64,000 bases of DNA from Streptomyces sp. ISL-12 (lineage in GTDB: Bacteria > Actinomycetota > Actinomycetes > Streptomycetales > Streptomycetaceae), in contig NZ_JAGGOO010000007.1 of the NCBI RefSeq assembly GCF_018614415.1, positions 51,926 through 115,925 of the forward strand, read 5' to 3'. This document shows, in pieces, positions 18,016 through 25,747 of this stretch. Under the pieces are notes generated by a model. It was not told the DNA's origin and did not search any database. It saw only the letters and a list, made by a program, of their open reading frames with translations. Made by a program: the position numbers and the translations under genes. The first letter of the stretch is position 1. Each line of letters starts with the position of its first letter.

Positions 18016-19635
18016 TCACCGGACCGGGTACGGCGTCCGCCGCACCGACCGCCCCGCCAGGACGTCCGTGCGCCGTCCGTCCTCGATCACGAACCGGCCG
18101 TCCACCAGGACGTGCGGGATGCCCGTCGGCAGCCGGCGCGGCTCCTCGTACGTCGAGCCCGCCGCGACCGTCGCCGGGTCGAAGAGGACCAGGTCGGCCC
18201 GGTACCCCTCGCGGACCAGCCCCCGGTCGGGGAGGCGCAGCCGGGCGGCCGGACGCGAGGTGAGGTGGGCCACGCACTCCTCCAGCGACAGCACGCCCAG
18301 CTCGCGCACGTAGTGCCCGAGGTAGCGCGGGAAGGTGCCGTGGGCGCGCGGGTGCGGTTTCGCGCCCTGGAGGATGCCGTCCGAGCCGCCGGTGTGCACC
18401 CGGTGCCGCATGATCGCGCGGACGTTCTCCTCGTGGCCGACGTGCTGGAGGATGGTGGGCGCCAGCCGGTCTTCCAGGAGCAGCCGGCGGACGACCGTCC
18501 ACGGGGTCTCGCCGCGGGCCGTCGCCGACTCCTGGACCGTACGGCCGACGTACGCCCCGAGCGACGGGTCGCCCGTGCCGGAGATCTCGATCGTCTCCCA
18601 CTCCACGGGCACGCCGTGGCAGCCGTCGGAACCGGTCACCTCCAGGTGGTGCCGGACGCGCTCGGCGGTGTCGTCGTCGGCGAGGCGCTTGAGGATCTCC
18701 TCCGGGCCGCCCTCGCTCGCCCAGCTCGGCAGCAGCGCGGCCAGCGTGGTCGAGCCGGGGGTGTAGGGGTACGTGTCGAGGGTGAGGTCGGCGCCGGCGG
18801 CCAGCGCCTCGTCCAGCAGGGCCAGCAGTTCGGGGGCGCGGCCCTTGTTGACGCCGAAGTTCATGGTGGCGTGGGCCAGGTGCAGCGGGCAGCCCGCCTC
18901 CCGGGCCAGCCGGACCATCTCCGCGTACGCCTCCAGCGCCCCGGCCCCGTAGGAGCGGTGGTGCGGGCAGTAGTAGCCGCCGTACGACGCCACCACCCGG
19001 CACAGTTCGGTCAGCTCGGCGTCCTCGGCGTACATGCCGGGCGTGTACGTCAGCCCCGACGACATGCCGACCGCGCCCTGCTCCATGCCCTCGGCGACCA
19101 GCCGCCGCATGTGGTCCAGCTCGGCCGGTGTCGCCTCCCGGTCCTCCCAGCCGACGGCGAGCGCGCGCACCGTGCCCTGCGGGATCAGGTAGGCGGCGTT
19201 GACCGCGATGCCCCGGTCGAGGCGGTCCAGGTACTCGCCGACCGAGCGCCAGTCGAGGTCGAGGTCGTCACCGGGGCCGTTCCAGCCCGCGATCGCGCGG
19301 CGCACCTCGCCGAGGGTGCGGTCGTCGACCGGGGCGTAGGACAGGCCGTCCTGGCCGAGGACCTCCAGGGTGACGCCCTGCGCGGCCTTCGCGCTGTGGT
19401 CGGTGTCGCGCAGCAGCGCCAGGTCGCTGTGCGCGTGCATGTCGATGAAGCCGGGGGCCAGGACCAGCCCCTCGGCGTCCAGCTCCCGGCGGGCGGTGGG
19501 CCGCTGGCAGCCGGCCGCCGCGGCTTCCTGGACGATCGACACGATCCGGCCGCCGTCGACCACGACGTCCGCCCGGTAGGCGTCCGCGCCGGAACCGTCG
19601 ACCACGTCGGCGTCCCGGATGACCAGCTCTTCCAT
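18016..19635 (-). CDS. N-acyl-D-amino-acid deacylase (D-aminoacylase)
   Basis: The 539-residue amidohydrolase-superfamily enzyme removes the acyl group from N-acyl-D-amino acids. The metal motif MHAHSD (His67, His69) follows PGFID. Later ligand candidates are PHHRSYG, LHLAHATMNFG and the aspartate in HTGGSDGIL. The position that holds the bridging cysteine in Alcaligenes D-aminoacylase (NCG) reads GQDG here, so an aspartate replaces it. Start ATG 19635 follows AGGAGG by nine bases. It lies 12 bp after the D-amino acid deaminase gene, so its D-amino acid product can pass straight to that enzyme. Confidence 0.9.
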   Translation of the reverse strand: MEELVIRDADVVDGSGADAYRADVVVDGGRIVSIVQEAAAAGCQRPTARRELDAEGLVLAPGFIDMHAHSDLALLRDTDHSAKAAQGVTLEVLGQDGLSYAPVDDRTLGEVRRAIAGWNGPGDDLDLDWRSVGEYLDRLDRGIAVNAAYLIPQGTVRALAVGWEDREATPAELDHMRRLVAEGMEQGAVGMSSGLTYTPGMYAEDAELTELCRVVASYGGYYCPHHRSYGAGALEAYAEMVRLAREAGCPLHLAHATMNFGVNKGRAPELLALLDEALAAGADLTLDTYPYTPGSTTLAALLPSWASEGGPEEILKRLADDDTAERVRHHLEVTGSDGCHGVPVEWETIEISGTGDPSLGAYVGRTVQESATARGETPWTVVRRLLLEDRLAPTILQHVGHEENVRAIMRHRVHTGGSDGILQGAKPHPRAHGTFPRYLGHYVRELGVLSLEECVAHLTSRPAARLRLPDRGLVREGYRADLVLFDPATVAAGSTYEEPRRLPTGIPHVLVDGRFVIEDGRRTDVLAGRSVRRTPYPVR

Positions 19636-19647
19636 GTCGGAGCCCTC

Positions 19648-20928
19648 CTAGAAGTACGTACGGATGTACTCGACGACCGTCCCGTCCGCCTCCGCGACCG
19701 GGATGAGCTGCCACTTGTCGAACGACGTGCACGGATGGGACAGGCCCATCCCGACCCAGTCCCCGACCGCCAGGTCCGCCTCGGCCGCCGTGCGCAGCCA
19801 GGCGTGCTGGTCGGACAGGCCGGTCACCGTGACGCCGGTGGCCGGCCGCTCGGCGCCACCGCCTGGGCGGATCACCTGGGCGAAGGGGAGGTGGAGGTCG
19901 TACGCCGCGTCCCGCTTGCCCGCGTTGGTGAACGCCTGCTCGGGGGAGGGCCGGGAGACGACCTGGCTCCACAGGCGGAACGCGGGCTCCAGCGCGCCCT
20001 CCTCGGGGACCCGGTTGAAGGGGGTCAGCTCGCGGTAGTGCCCGTCGTCGTGCGAGACGTACGCGCCGGAGCGCAGCAGCTTCAGCACGGGCCGGGAGAG
20101 GGCGGGGACCTCCGCGAACACGTCGGCCACCGCGTCGAACCAGGCGCTGCCGCCCGCGCTCACCACGATCTCGTCCGCCCCGCCGAAACGGCCCTGCTTG
20201 TCCAGGTCGGCCGCCAGGGCCACCAGCCGGCGCAGATACGCCCGCACCCGCTCCGGATCCGCGTCCGGCACCTCGCCCTCGTACCCGGCGACCCCGGCCA
20301 GCCGCAGGGCCGGGGCGGCGGTCACCGCGTCCGCGACCGCCGCGCACTGCGCCTCGGTGCGGGCGCCGGTCCGCGCGCCCTCGCCCGCGGCCAGCTCCAC
20401 GACCACGTCCAGCGGGCGCGCGGCCCCCTCCAGCGCCGCGTCCATCAGCTCCACCCCGCGCACGGAGTCGACGTAGCAGACGAGGCGGAAGTCCGGGTCG
20501 GCGTCCTGCTCGGCGGCGATCCAGCGCAGGGCGGCGGCGTCGACCAGTTCGTTGGCGAGGAACACCCGCCGGATGCCGAAGGCCCGCGCCACCCGCACCT
20601 GGTGGGGCACGGCGAGGGTGATGCCCCAGGCGCCGTGTTCGATCTGCCGGTGGAAGAGCTGGGGCGCCATGGAGGTCTTGCCGTGCGGCGCGAAGGCCAG
20701 GCCGTGCCGGGCGGCGTACGTCTCCATGAGCGCGAGGTTGTGCGCCAGGCGCTCGGCGGACAGGGCCAGCACGGGGGTGGTGAAGCCGCCGGTGAAGAGG
20801 TTCCGGCGCTGGGCGGCCAGCTCGGCGACGGTCAGGCCGTGCGCGTCCGGCGGGAGGCCCTTGAAGCGGTGGTCGACGTGCTCCTCGGCCAGGCGGGCGA
20901 GGGCTTCGGTACCGGTGTCGAGGGCCAT
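19648..20928 (-). CDS. D-amino acid deaminase (D-threonine aldolase/D-serine dehydratase-like fold)
   Basis: The 426-residue protein has an alanine-racemase-type PLP barrel in the N-terminal part, with the PLP lysine in APHGKTSM (Lys84). The C-terminal domain of the DSD-like family carries a metal site (SHPCTSFDKW). Relatives use PLP and a divalent metal to eliminate or deaminate D-amino acids, giving a 2-keto acid and ammonia through an enamine. It is first in the minus-strand operon with D-aminoacylase, divergent from kinase-iclR-ridA-gntP. Regulation from the repeat-rich gap is likely. Confidence 0.88.
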   Translation of the reverse strand: MALDTGTEALARLAEEHVDHRFKGLPPDAHGLTVAELAAQRRNLFTGGFTTPVLALSAERLAHNLALMETYAARHGLAFAPHGKTSMAPQLFHRQIEHGAWGITLAVPHQVRVARAFGIRRVFLANELVDAAALRWIAAEQDADPDFRLVCYVDSVRGVELMDAALEGAARPLDVVVELAAGEGARTGARTEAQCAAVADAVTAAPALRLAGVAGYEGEVPDADPERVRAYLRRLVALAADLDKQGRFGGADEIVVSAGGSAWFDAVADVFAEVPALSRPVLKLLRSGAYVSHDDGHYRELTPFNRVPEEGALEPAFRLWSQVVSRPSPEQAFTNAGKRDAAYDLHLPFAQVIRPGGGAERPATGVTVTGLSDQHAWLRTAAEADLAVGDWVGMGLSHPCTSFDKWQLIPVAEADGTVVEYIRTYF

Positions 20929-20946
20929 CGGGCCTCCCAGGTCTCG

Positions 20947-21054
20947 GGTGCTGCGTTGGTCTGAGGTGCTGCGTTGGTCTGAGGTGCTGCGTCGGGCTGG
21001 GGTGTTGCGCTGGTACGGGGTGTTGCGCTGACACAGGGTGTTGCGTTCTCTGCA
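20947..21054. repeat. Six exact-period 18-bp repeats in the divergent promoter region
   Basis: Six consecutive 18-bp units follow GGTGYTGCGYYGGTCTGA-like sequence: 20947, 20965, 20983, 21001, 21019 and 21037. The first two are identical. All keep GGTG(C/T)TGCG, and the last runs into the inverted repeat GTTGC-N7-GCAAC. The array occupies the region just before the deaminase start codon on its transcribed side. Confidence 0.9.
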
Positions 21055-21056
21055 AC
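21040..21056. promoter_or_regulatory. Candidate IclR operator
   Basis: GTTGC (21040-21044) and GCAAC (21052-21056) form an inverted repeat with a 7-base spacer, next to the divergent promoters. The TTGCG half-site also recurs in the 18-bp array. An IclR-family gene (22196) lies in the right-hand operon, so autoregulation and control of both arms is the simplest reading. Confidence 0.5.
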
Positions 21057-21061
21057 GCTCA

Positions 21062-21091
21062 TTGCGTATGTCGCTTACCGCTGTCTAACAT
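21062..21091 (+). promoter_or_regulatory. Candidate promoter of the kinase-iclR-ridA operon
   Basis: TTGCGT (21062-21067) and TAACAT (21086-21091) are spaced by 18 bases and resemble -35/-10 elements reading toward the kinase. The site abuts the candidate IclR operator. Confidence 0.4.
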
Positions 21092-21123
21092 CTCGGCGAA
21101 CGCGGGTCAACGGAGCCGCCGCT

Positions 21124-21170
21124 CGCCGGACACGACAACCCGCCGGACACGACACTCGCCGGACACGACA
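21124..21170. repeat. Three 14-bp direct repeats in the kinase leader
   Basis: CGCCGGACACGACA occurs at 21124, 21141 and 21157 (periods 17 and 16), immediately before the AAGGAG ribosome site of the kinase. It is in the presumed 5' UTR. Confidence 0.85.
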
Positions 21171-21182
21171 AGGAGCCTGCCC

Positions 21183-22199
21183 ATGGATGCCGTCGATGTC
21201 GTCACGCTCGGCGAGTCCATGGTCACCTTCCTGCCCTCCCGCCCCGGGCGGCTGGCCGACGTCCCCTCCTTCGACCGGGCCATCGGCGGCGCCGAGTCCA
21301 ACGTCGCCTGCGTGCTCGCCGCCGCCGGCCACTCCGCCCGCTGGGTCGGCCGGGTCGGCGCGGACGGCTTCGGCGACCACCTGGTGGAGACGATCGGCGG
21401 CTACGGCGTCGACGTGAGCGCCGTCCGGCGGGACCCGGCACGCCCGACCGGCGTGTACTTCCGCACCGCCGGGGACCGGGGCACCGACGCGCACGAGGTG
21501 GCGTACTACCGGGCCGGGTCGGCCGCCTCCGCCATGTCCCCGCGGACGGTGGACCTGGCCGCCGTCCGCGCCGGGCGCGTGCTGCACCTGTCCGGCATCA
21601 CGGCCGCGCTCTCCGCCGACTGCCTGCGGCTGATGCGGGAACTGACCGCGCGCCACGCGGAACGGCCACGGGTGTCCTTCGACGTGAACTACCGTTCCGG
21701 GCTGTGGAGCCGTGCGGCGGGCGGCCCCGAGGTCCTGCTGGAACTGGCGCGGGGAGCGGACATCGTGTTCGTCGGGGACGACGAGGCCCGCGACGCCTGG
21801 GGCCTGCGCGGCGCGCGGGCCGTGCGGGACGCGCTGCCGGAGCCCGAACTGCTGGTCGTCAAGGAGGGCGCCGCCGGTGCCACCGCCTTCCACGGCCCGG
21901 ACGCCACCTCCGTACCGGCCCTCCGCGTCGACGTCGTCGCCGCCGTGGGCGCCGGTGACGCCTTCGCCGCCGGATTCCTCTCCGCCACCCTGCGCGGACT
22001 GCCGGTAGGGGACCGGCTGCGCCACGGCCACCTCTGGGCCGCCGCCGCCCTCACCGTCCCCGGCGACCTCGCCCCGCCCCCGGCCCGCGACCTGGCCGAC
22101 CGCCTGGCCGCCCTGGACGAGCGGGCATGGGGGAGACTGCGACTCGGCCCCGGCTGGACCCGTGCCGAGAAGGCCGACGAGGAGGTACGCACCCCATGA
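21183..22199 (+). CDS. PfkB-family sugar kinase, 2-keto-3-deoxygluconate kinase-like
   Basis: The 338-residue ribokinase-fold enzyme begins VVTLGESMVTF and has IGGAESNVACVLAAAG, the LAxxGHxxRWVGRVGADGFG-type core, SFDVNYRSGLW and the anion-hole/catalytic motif AAVGAGDAFAAGF near residue 255. These best fit KDG kinase-like members, which phosphorylate 2-keto-3-deoxy sugar acids in the cytosol; the exact substrate is inferred. Start ATG 21183 follows AAGGAG. Its TGA overlaps the ATG of the IclR gene, so the pair is coupled. Confidence 0.85.
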   Translation: MDAVDVVTLGESMVTFLPSRPGRLADVPSFDRAIGGAESNVACVLAAAGHSARWVGRVGADGFGDHLVETIGGYGVDVSAVRRDPARPTGVYFRTAGDRGTDAHEVAYYRAGSAASAMSPRTVDLAAVRAGRVLHLSGITAALSADCLRLMRELTARHAERPRVSFDVNYRSGLWSRAAGGPEVLLELARGADIVFVGDDEARDAWGLRGARAVRDALPEPELLVVKEGAAGATAFHGPDATSVPALRVDVVAAVGAGDAFAAGFLSATLRGLPVGDRLRHGHLWAAAALTVPGDLAPPPARDLADRLAALDERAWGRLRLGPGWTRAEKADEEVRTP

Positions 22200-22972
22200 G
22201 CCAGACCGTCGACCGCGCGCTCAGCATCCTGCCGCTGCTCGCCGAGGGCCCCGCCGACCTCGGCCGGGTCGCCGACGCCCTCGGCGTCCACAAGTCCACG
22301 GCCCTGCGCCTGCTGCGCACCCTGCACGAGCACGGCTTCGTCTACCGCCAGTCCGACCAGCGCTACCGCCTCGGCTCCCGGCTGATCGCCCTCGCCCAGG
22401 AGGCGATGGAGAACCTGGACGTCCGCGAGATCGCCCACCCCCACCTCGTACGCCTCAACGAGACCTGCGGCCACACCGTCCACCTCGCCGTCTACGAGGA
22501 GAACGAGGTCCTCTACATCGACAAGGTGGAGAGCCGCTACCCGGTCCGCATGTACTCCCGGATCGGCAAGCCCGTCGCCATCACCGTCGCCGCCGTCGCC
22601 AAACTGCTGCTGGCCGACCTCCCCGAGGGCGAGCGGCGCGCGGTCGTCGAGCAGCTCGACTACCCGCTGTACACGTCCCGTTCGACACCGAGCGCCGACG
22701 CCTTCCTGAAGGAGCTGGCCAAGGTGCGCGAACAGGGCTGGGCCACCGACCTCGGCGGCCACGAGGAGTCCATCAACTGCGTCGCCGCACCCGTCAGGGA
22801 CGCGGCCGGCCGGGTGGTCGCCGCGATGTCGGTCTCCGCGCCGAACGTCGTCGTCACCGCCGACGAACTCCTCACCCTGCTCCCGCTGGTGCGCCGTACG
22901 GCGGACGCCATCAGCGGCGAGTACTCCGGCAGGACCCCCGCCTCAGCCTCAGCCAAGGAAGTCACCGCATGA
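22196..22972 (+). CDS. IclR-family transcriptional regulator
   Basis: The 258-residue protein has an N-terminal winged helix (SQTVDRALSILPLLAEGPAD, then ALGVHKSTALRLLRTLHEHGF) and a C-terminal effector-binding domain of IclR type (GHTVHLAVYEENEVLYIDKVES, INCVAAPVRDAAGRVVAAMSVS). It is probably the local regulator of the D-amino-acid locus and may bind the GTTGC-N7-GCAAC site between the divergent operons. Start 22196 overlaps the kinase stop (ATGA), and its own stop overlaps the ridA start (ATGA). Confidence 0.93.
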   Translation: MSQTVDRALSILPLLAEGPADLGRVADALGVHKSTALRLLRTLHEHGFVYRQSDQRYRLGSRLIALAQEAMENLDVREIAHPHLVRLNETCGHTVHLAVYEENEVLYIDKVESRYPVRMYSRIGKPVAITVAAVAKLLLADLPEGERRAVVEQLDYPLYTSRSTPSADAFLKELAKVREQGWATDLGGHEESINCVAAPVRDAAGRVVAAMSVSAPNVVVTADELLTLLPLVRRTADAISGEYSGRTPASASAKEVTA

Positions 22973-23379
22973 CCGAGAAGACCGCGCTCACCCCCTCCAC
23001 CCACACCGTGCCGCCGGCGAAGTTCAGCCACGGCGTGAAGAAGGGGAACATCCTCCAGGTCGCCGGCCAGGTCGGCTTCCTCCCGCACGAGGAGGGCAAG
23101 GCCCCGACCCCGGCCGGCCCCACCCTGCGCGAGCAGACCCTCCAGACCCTCGCCAACGTCAAGGCGATCCTGGAAGAGGGCGGCGCGAGCTGGGACGACG
23201 TGATGATGATCCGTGTCTACCTCACCGACGTCGACCACTTCGCCGAGATGAACGAGATCTACAACTCCTACTTCGAGGAGCAGGGCCTCACCCAGCCCCC
23301 GGCCGCCCGCACGACCGTCTACGTCGGCCTGCCCGCCGGACTCCTCATCGAGATCGACGCGCTGGCCGTACTGGGCTGA
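22969..23379 (+). CDS. RidA/YjgF-family enamine/imine deaminase
   Basis: The 136-residue protein has the RidA fold signatures: GNILQVAGQVGFLP, LANVKAILEEGGASWDDV, RVYLTDVDHFAEMNEIY and the C-terminal PPARTTVYVGLPAGLLIEID. The conserved arginine (in PAARTTV) that binds the substrate carboxylate is present. RidA proteins hydrolyse reactive enamines and imines released by PLP-dependent dehydratases. Its coupling (ATGA) to iclR, in a locus with a PLP-dependent D-amino acid deaminase, makes functional sense. Confidence 0.93.
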   Translation: MTEKTALTPSTHTVPPAKFSHGVKKGNILQVAGQVGFLPHEEGKAPTPAGPTLREQTLQTLANVKAILEEGGASWDDVMMIRVYLTDVDHFAEMNEIYNSYFEEQGLTQPPAARTTVYVGLPAGLLIEIDALAVLG

Positions 23380-23486
23380 CCGTCCCTCTCTGCTCGTCCG
23401 CGTACGGCGCGGCGCTCCCCGCACGGGGCGCCGTGCCGCGATCCCCCCTGCCCGAAAGCTCCATGCACCTCTCCAGAGGACCCCCT

Positions 23487-24938
23487 ATGTCCGAGTCCCC
23501 GTCCCACACCGGCGGCCTGCTCCTCCTGATCGACGGCACGGCCGGTCTGCTGACCGTCGCCGCGATCGGCATCGCGCTGCTGCTCTTCCTCATCATCAAG
23601 GTCAGACTCCAGCCGTTCGTCGCGCTGCTGGCCGTCTCCATAGCCGTCGGCCTGCTCGCCGGGCTGTCGGTCACCGAACTCTTCGGCACCGTCCAGAAGT
23701 CCGACGCCGTCTCCACCATCGAGTCCGGGATGGGCGGCATCCTCGGCCACGTCGCCATCATCATCGGCCTGGGCACCATGCTCGGCGCGATCCTGGAAGT
23801 CAGCGGCGGCGCGCAGGTGCTGGCCACCCGTCTGCTCGGTCTCTTCGGTGAGAAGCGGGCGCCGCTCGCCATGGGCCTCACCGGCCTGATCTTCGGCATC
23901 CCGGTCTTCTTCGACGTCGGCATCTTCGTCCTCGCCCCGATCGTCTACGCCGCCGCCAAGCGCTCCGGCAAGTCGGTCCTCCTCTACTGTCTGCCGCTGC
24001 TGGCCGGCCTCTCCATGACCCACGCCTTCCTGCCGCCGCACCCCGGCCCGGTCGCCGCCGCCGGACTGCTCCACGTCGAGCTGGGCTGGGTCATCCTGAT
24101 GGGCGTCGTCTGCGGCGTCCCCGCCGTGCTGGCCGCCTGGGCCTGGTCCGCCTGGATCGGCCGCCGCCTCTTCGTCGCCGTACCGCAGGACATGGTGGAG
24201 GCCGCCGAGGAGGCCAAGGCGGCCGTCGTCGCCGAGCAGCGCGCGGCGGGCGTGACGCCGAAGGAGACCCCGGTGCCGCTCGGCACGGTCCTCGGCATCA
24301 TCGGCACCCCGCTGGTTCTGATCCTCGCCGCGACTTTCTCCTCGATCGTCCTGGACCCCTCCACCGGCCGCTCGGTGATCGAGTTCTTCGGCAACCCGTT
24401 CGTCGCCCTCACCCTCGCCCTGTTCCTCGCCTACTACCTGCTCGGCGTCCGGCGCGGCTGGTCCCGCAAGTCCCTGGAGACCGTCTCGACGTCCTCCCTC
24501 AAGCCGGTCGGCAACATCCTGCTGGTCGTCGGCGCGGGCGGGGTCTTCGGCGCCGTCCTCAAGGGCAGCGGCGTCGCCCAGGCACTCTCCGACACCTTCG
24601 ACGGCGTCGGCCTCCCGGTGATCGTCCTCTCCTACCTGATCTCCCTGGTGCTGCGCGTCGCCCAGGGCTCGGCGACGGTGGCGATCGTGACGACGGCGGG
24701 CATCGTGGCCCCGCTGCTCGCGGAGGGCGACCACTCCCAGGCGTTCACCGCCCTGGTCATCATGGCCATCTCGGCCGGCTCCATCTTCGCCTCGCACGTC
24801 AACGACGGCGGCTTCTGGATGGTCGCCAAGTACTTCGGCATCAGCGAACGGGACACGCTCAAGTCGTGGACGGTGCTGGAGAGCGTGCTGTCGGTGGCCG
24901 GGTTCGCGGTGGCGGCGGTGCTGAGCGTCTTCGTGTAG
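23487..24938 (+). CDS. GntP-family permease (gluconate:H+ symporter type)
   Basis: The 483-residue integral membrane protein has about 12 hydrophobic segments. GntP family motifs are clear: GLGTMLGAILEVSGGAQVLA, GIPVFFDVGIFVLAPI, THAFLPPHPGPVAAA and the C-terminal SHVNDGGFWMVAKYF. The family imports gluconate and related hydroxy or keto acids, and some members carry D-serine (DsdX). Given the neighbours, a D-amino acid or derived acid is possible. Start ATG 23487 follows AGAGGA by six bases; ATG 23463 is a weaker alternative. It lies 107 bp after ridA. Confidence 0.9.
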   Translation: MSESPSHTGGLLLLIDGTAGLLTVAAIGIALLLFLIIKVRLQPFVALLAVSIAVGLLAGLSVTELFGTVQKSDAVSTIESGMGGILGHVAIIIGLGTMLGAILEVSGGAQVLATRLLGLFGEKRAPLAMGLTGLIFGIPVFFDVGIFVLAPIVYAAAKRSGKSVLLYCLPLLAGLSMTHAFLPPHPGPVAAAGLLHVELGWVILMGVVCGVPAVLAAWAWSAWIGRRLFVAVPQDMVEAAEEAKAAVVAEQRAAGVTPKETPVPLGTVLGIIGTPLVLILAATFSSIVLDPSTGRSVIEFFGNPFVALTLALFLAYYLLGVRRGWSRKSLETVSTSSLKPVGNILLVVGAGGVFGAVLKGSGVAQALSDTFDGVGLPVIVLSYLISLVLRVAQGSATVAIVTTAGIVAPLLAEGDHSQAFTALVIMAISAGSIFASHVNDGGFWMVAKYFGISERDTLKSWTVLESVLSVAGFAVAAVLSVFV

Positions 24939-24940
24939 CC

Positions 24941-24961
24941 GCATCGTCGTTGTAACGATGC
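24941..24961 (+). terminator. Small hairpin after the permease gene
   Basis: GCATCGT (24941-24947) pairs with ACGATGC (24955-24961) around a 7-base loop, starting two bases after the stop. It is a plausible but modest terminator. Confidence 0.5.
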
Positions 24962-25008
24962 CGGGGGCGGCTGTGTGCGGCACAGGTTCGTCGACCATAC
25001 TGCCCGCT

Positions 25009-25554
25009 GTGGAGCAGCGCATTGGATCGAGCAGCCAGCCCCTGGAGGGCGCCGGGTTCGACCCGGCCTTCATCCCCGGGCTCACCGCGCCCGGGTCCGG
25101 CGAACCGGAGGACGTGAAACCGGCGGACGCGGGGCGGGAGGAACCCGAGCCTGAGCCCGAACAGGCTCCCGAACCGGCCGAGGCGGCCGAGGAGTCCCAG
25201 GAGGCTCAGGAGGAACCGTCCGCCGACGGCCCGGTCTTCGAGGCGGCCGACCGGCGCGCCCGGATCGTCGCCGACCACCGGGGCGTACGCCTGGCCCTGG
25301 ACGACCAGGAGTGCGAGTTCCGCTGGGACGAGATCGGCGCGGTCGAGACGGAGACGCCCCGCTTCGGCAAGCGGTTCACCGTGACCGTGCACACGCCGGA
25401 GCGGCGCTGGTACTACCTGGAGATCGAGGCCGCCTCCCGCAGCCGCTTCGCGGAGTGGGAGACGGCGCTCGACGCGGTCCTGGACGCGTACTTCGAGGAC
25501 GCCGGGGACGCCGAGGGCGAGGCGGACGACAAGGAAGCGGCAGCGGCGTCCTAG
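25009..25554 (+). CDS. Acidic protein with a PH-like C-terminal domain, unknown function
   Basis: The 181-residue protein has an acidic Pro/Glu-rich, probably disordered middle (EEPEPEPEQAPEPAEAAEE) and a compact beta-rich domain (residues ~85-160: RARIVADHRGVRLALDDQ, FRWDEIGAVETE, KRFTVTVHTPERRWYYLEIE). That pattern resembles small bacterial PH-like domains. No signal or membrane segment is seen, so it is cytosolic. I chose GTG 25009, because CATACT (24995-25000) lies seven bases before it and suggests a leaderless message. The frame opens at 24958. Confidence 0.65.
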   Translation: MEQRIGSSSQPLEGAGFDPAFIPGLTAPGSGEPEDVKPADAGREEPEPEPEQAPEPAEAAEESQEAQEEPSADGPVFEAADRRARIVADHRGVRLALDDQECEFRWDEIGAVETETPRFGKRFTVTVHTPERRWYYLEIEAASRSRFAEWETALDAVLDAYFEDAGDAEGEADDKEAAAAS

Positions 25555-25572
25555 GGTCCGTTTTCGAGTGGA

Positions 25573-25589
25573 TCCCGCCCAGAGCGGGA
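25573..25589 (+). terminator. Short hairpin after the PH-like protein gene
   Basis: TCCCGC (25573-25578) and GCGGGA (25584-25589) form a 6-bp stem with a 5-base loop, 18 bases after the stop codon. Confidence 0.5.
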
Positions 25590-25747
25590 ACGAGGCGCGA
25601 GAGACCGCCACTTCGTACGCGGACGCCGGCAGCGGCGCAGAGCCGCAGTTGCCCGTTCGAGCAGCCGGTGCTGCCCGGGAGTACCTGGGCGGCGGGGGAG
25701 GGTGTCGTGTAGGAAGTTGAGGATCACACATCATCGGAGGCGTTTCC

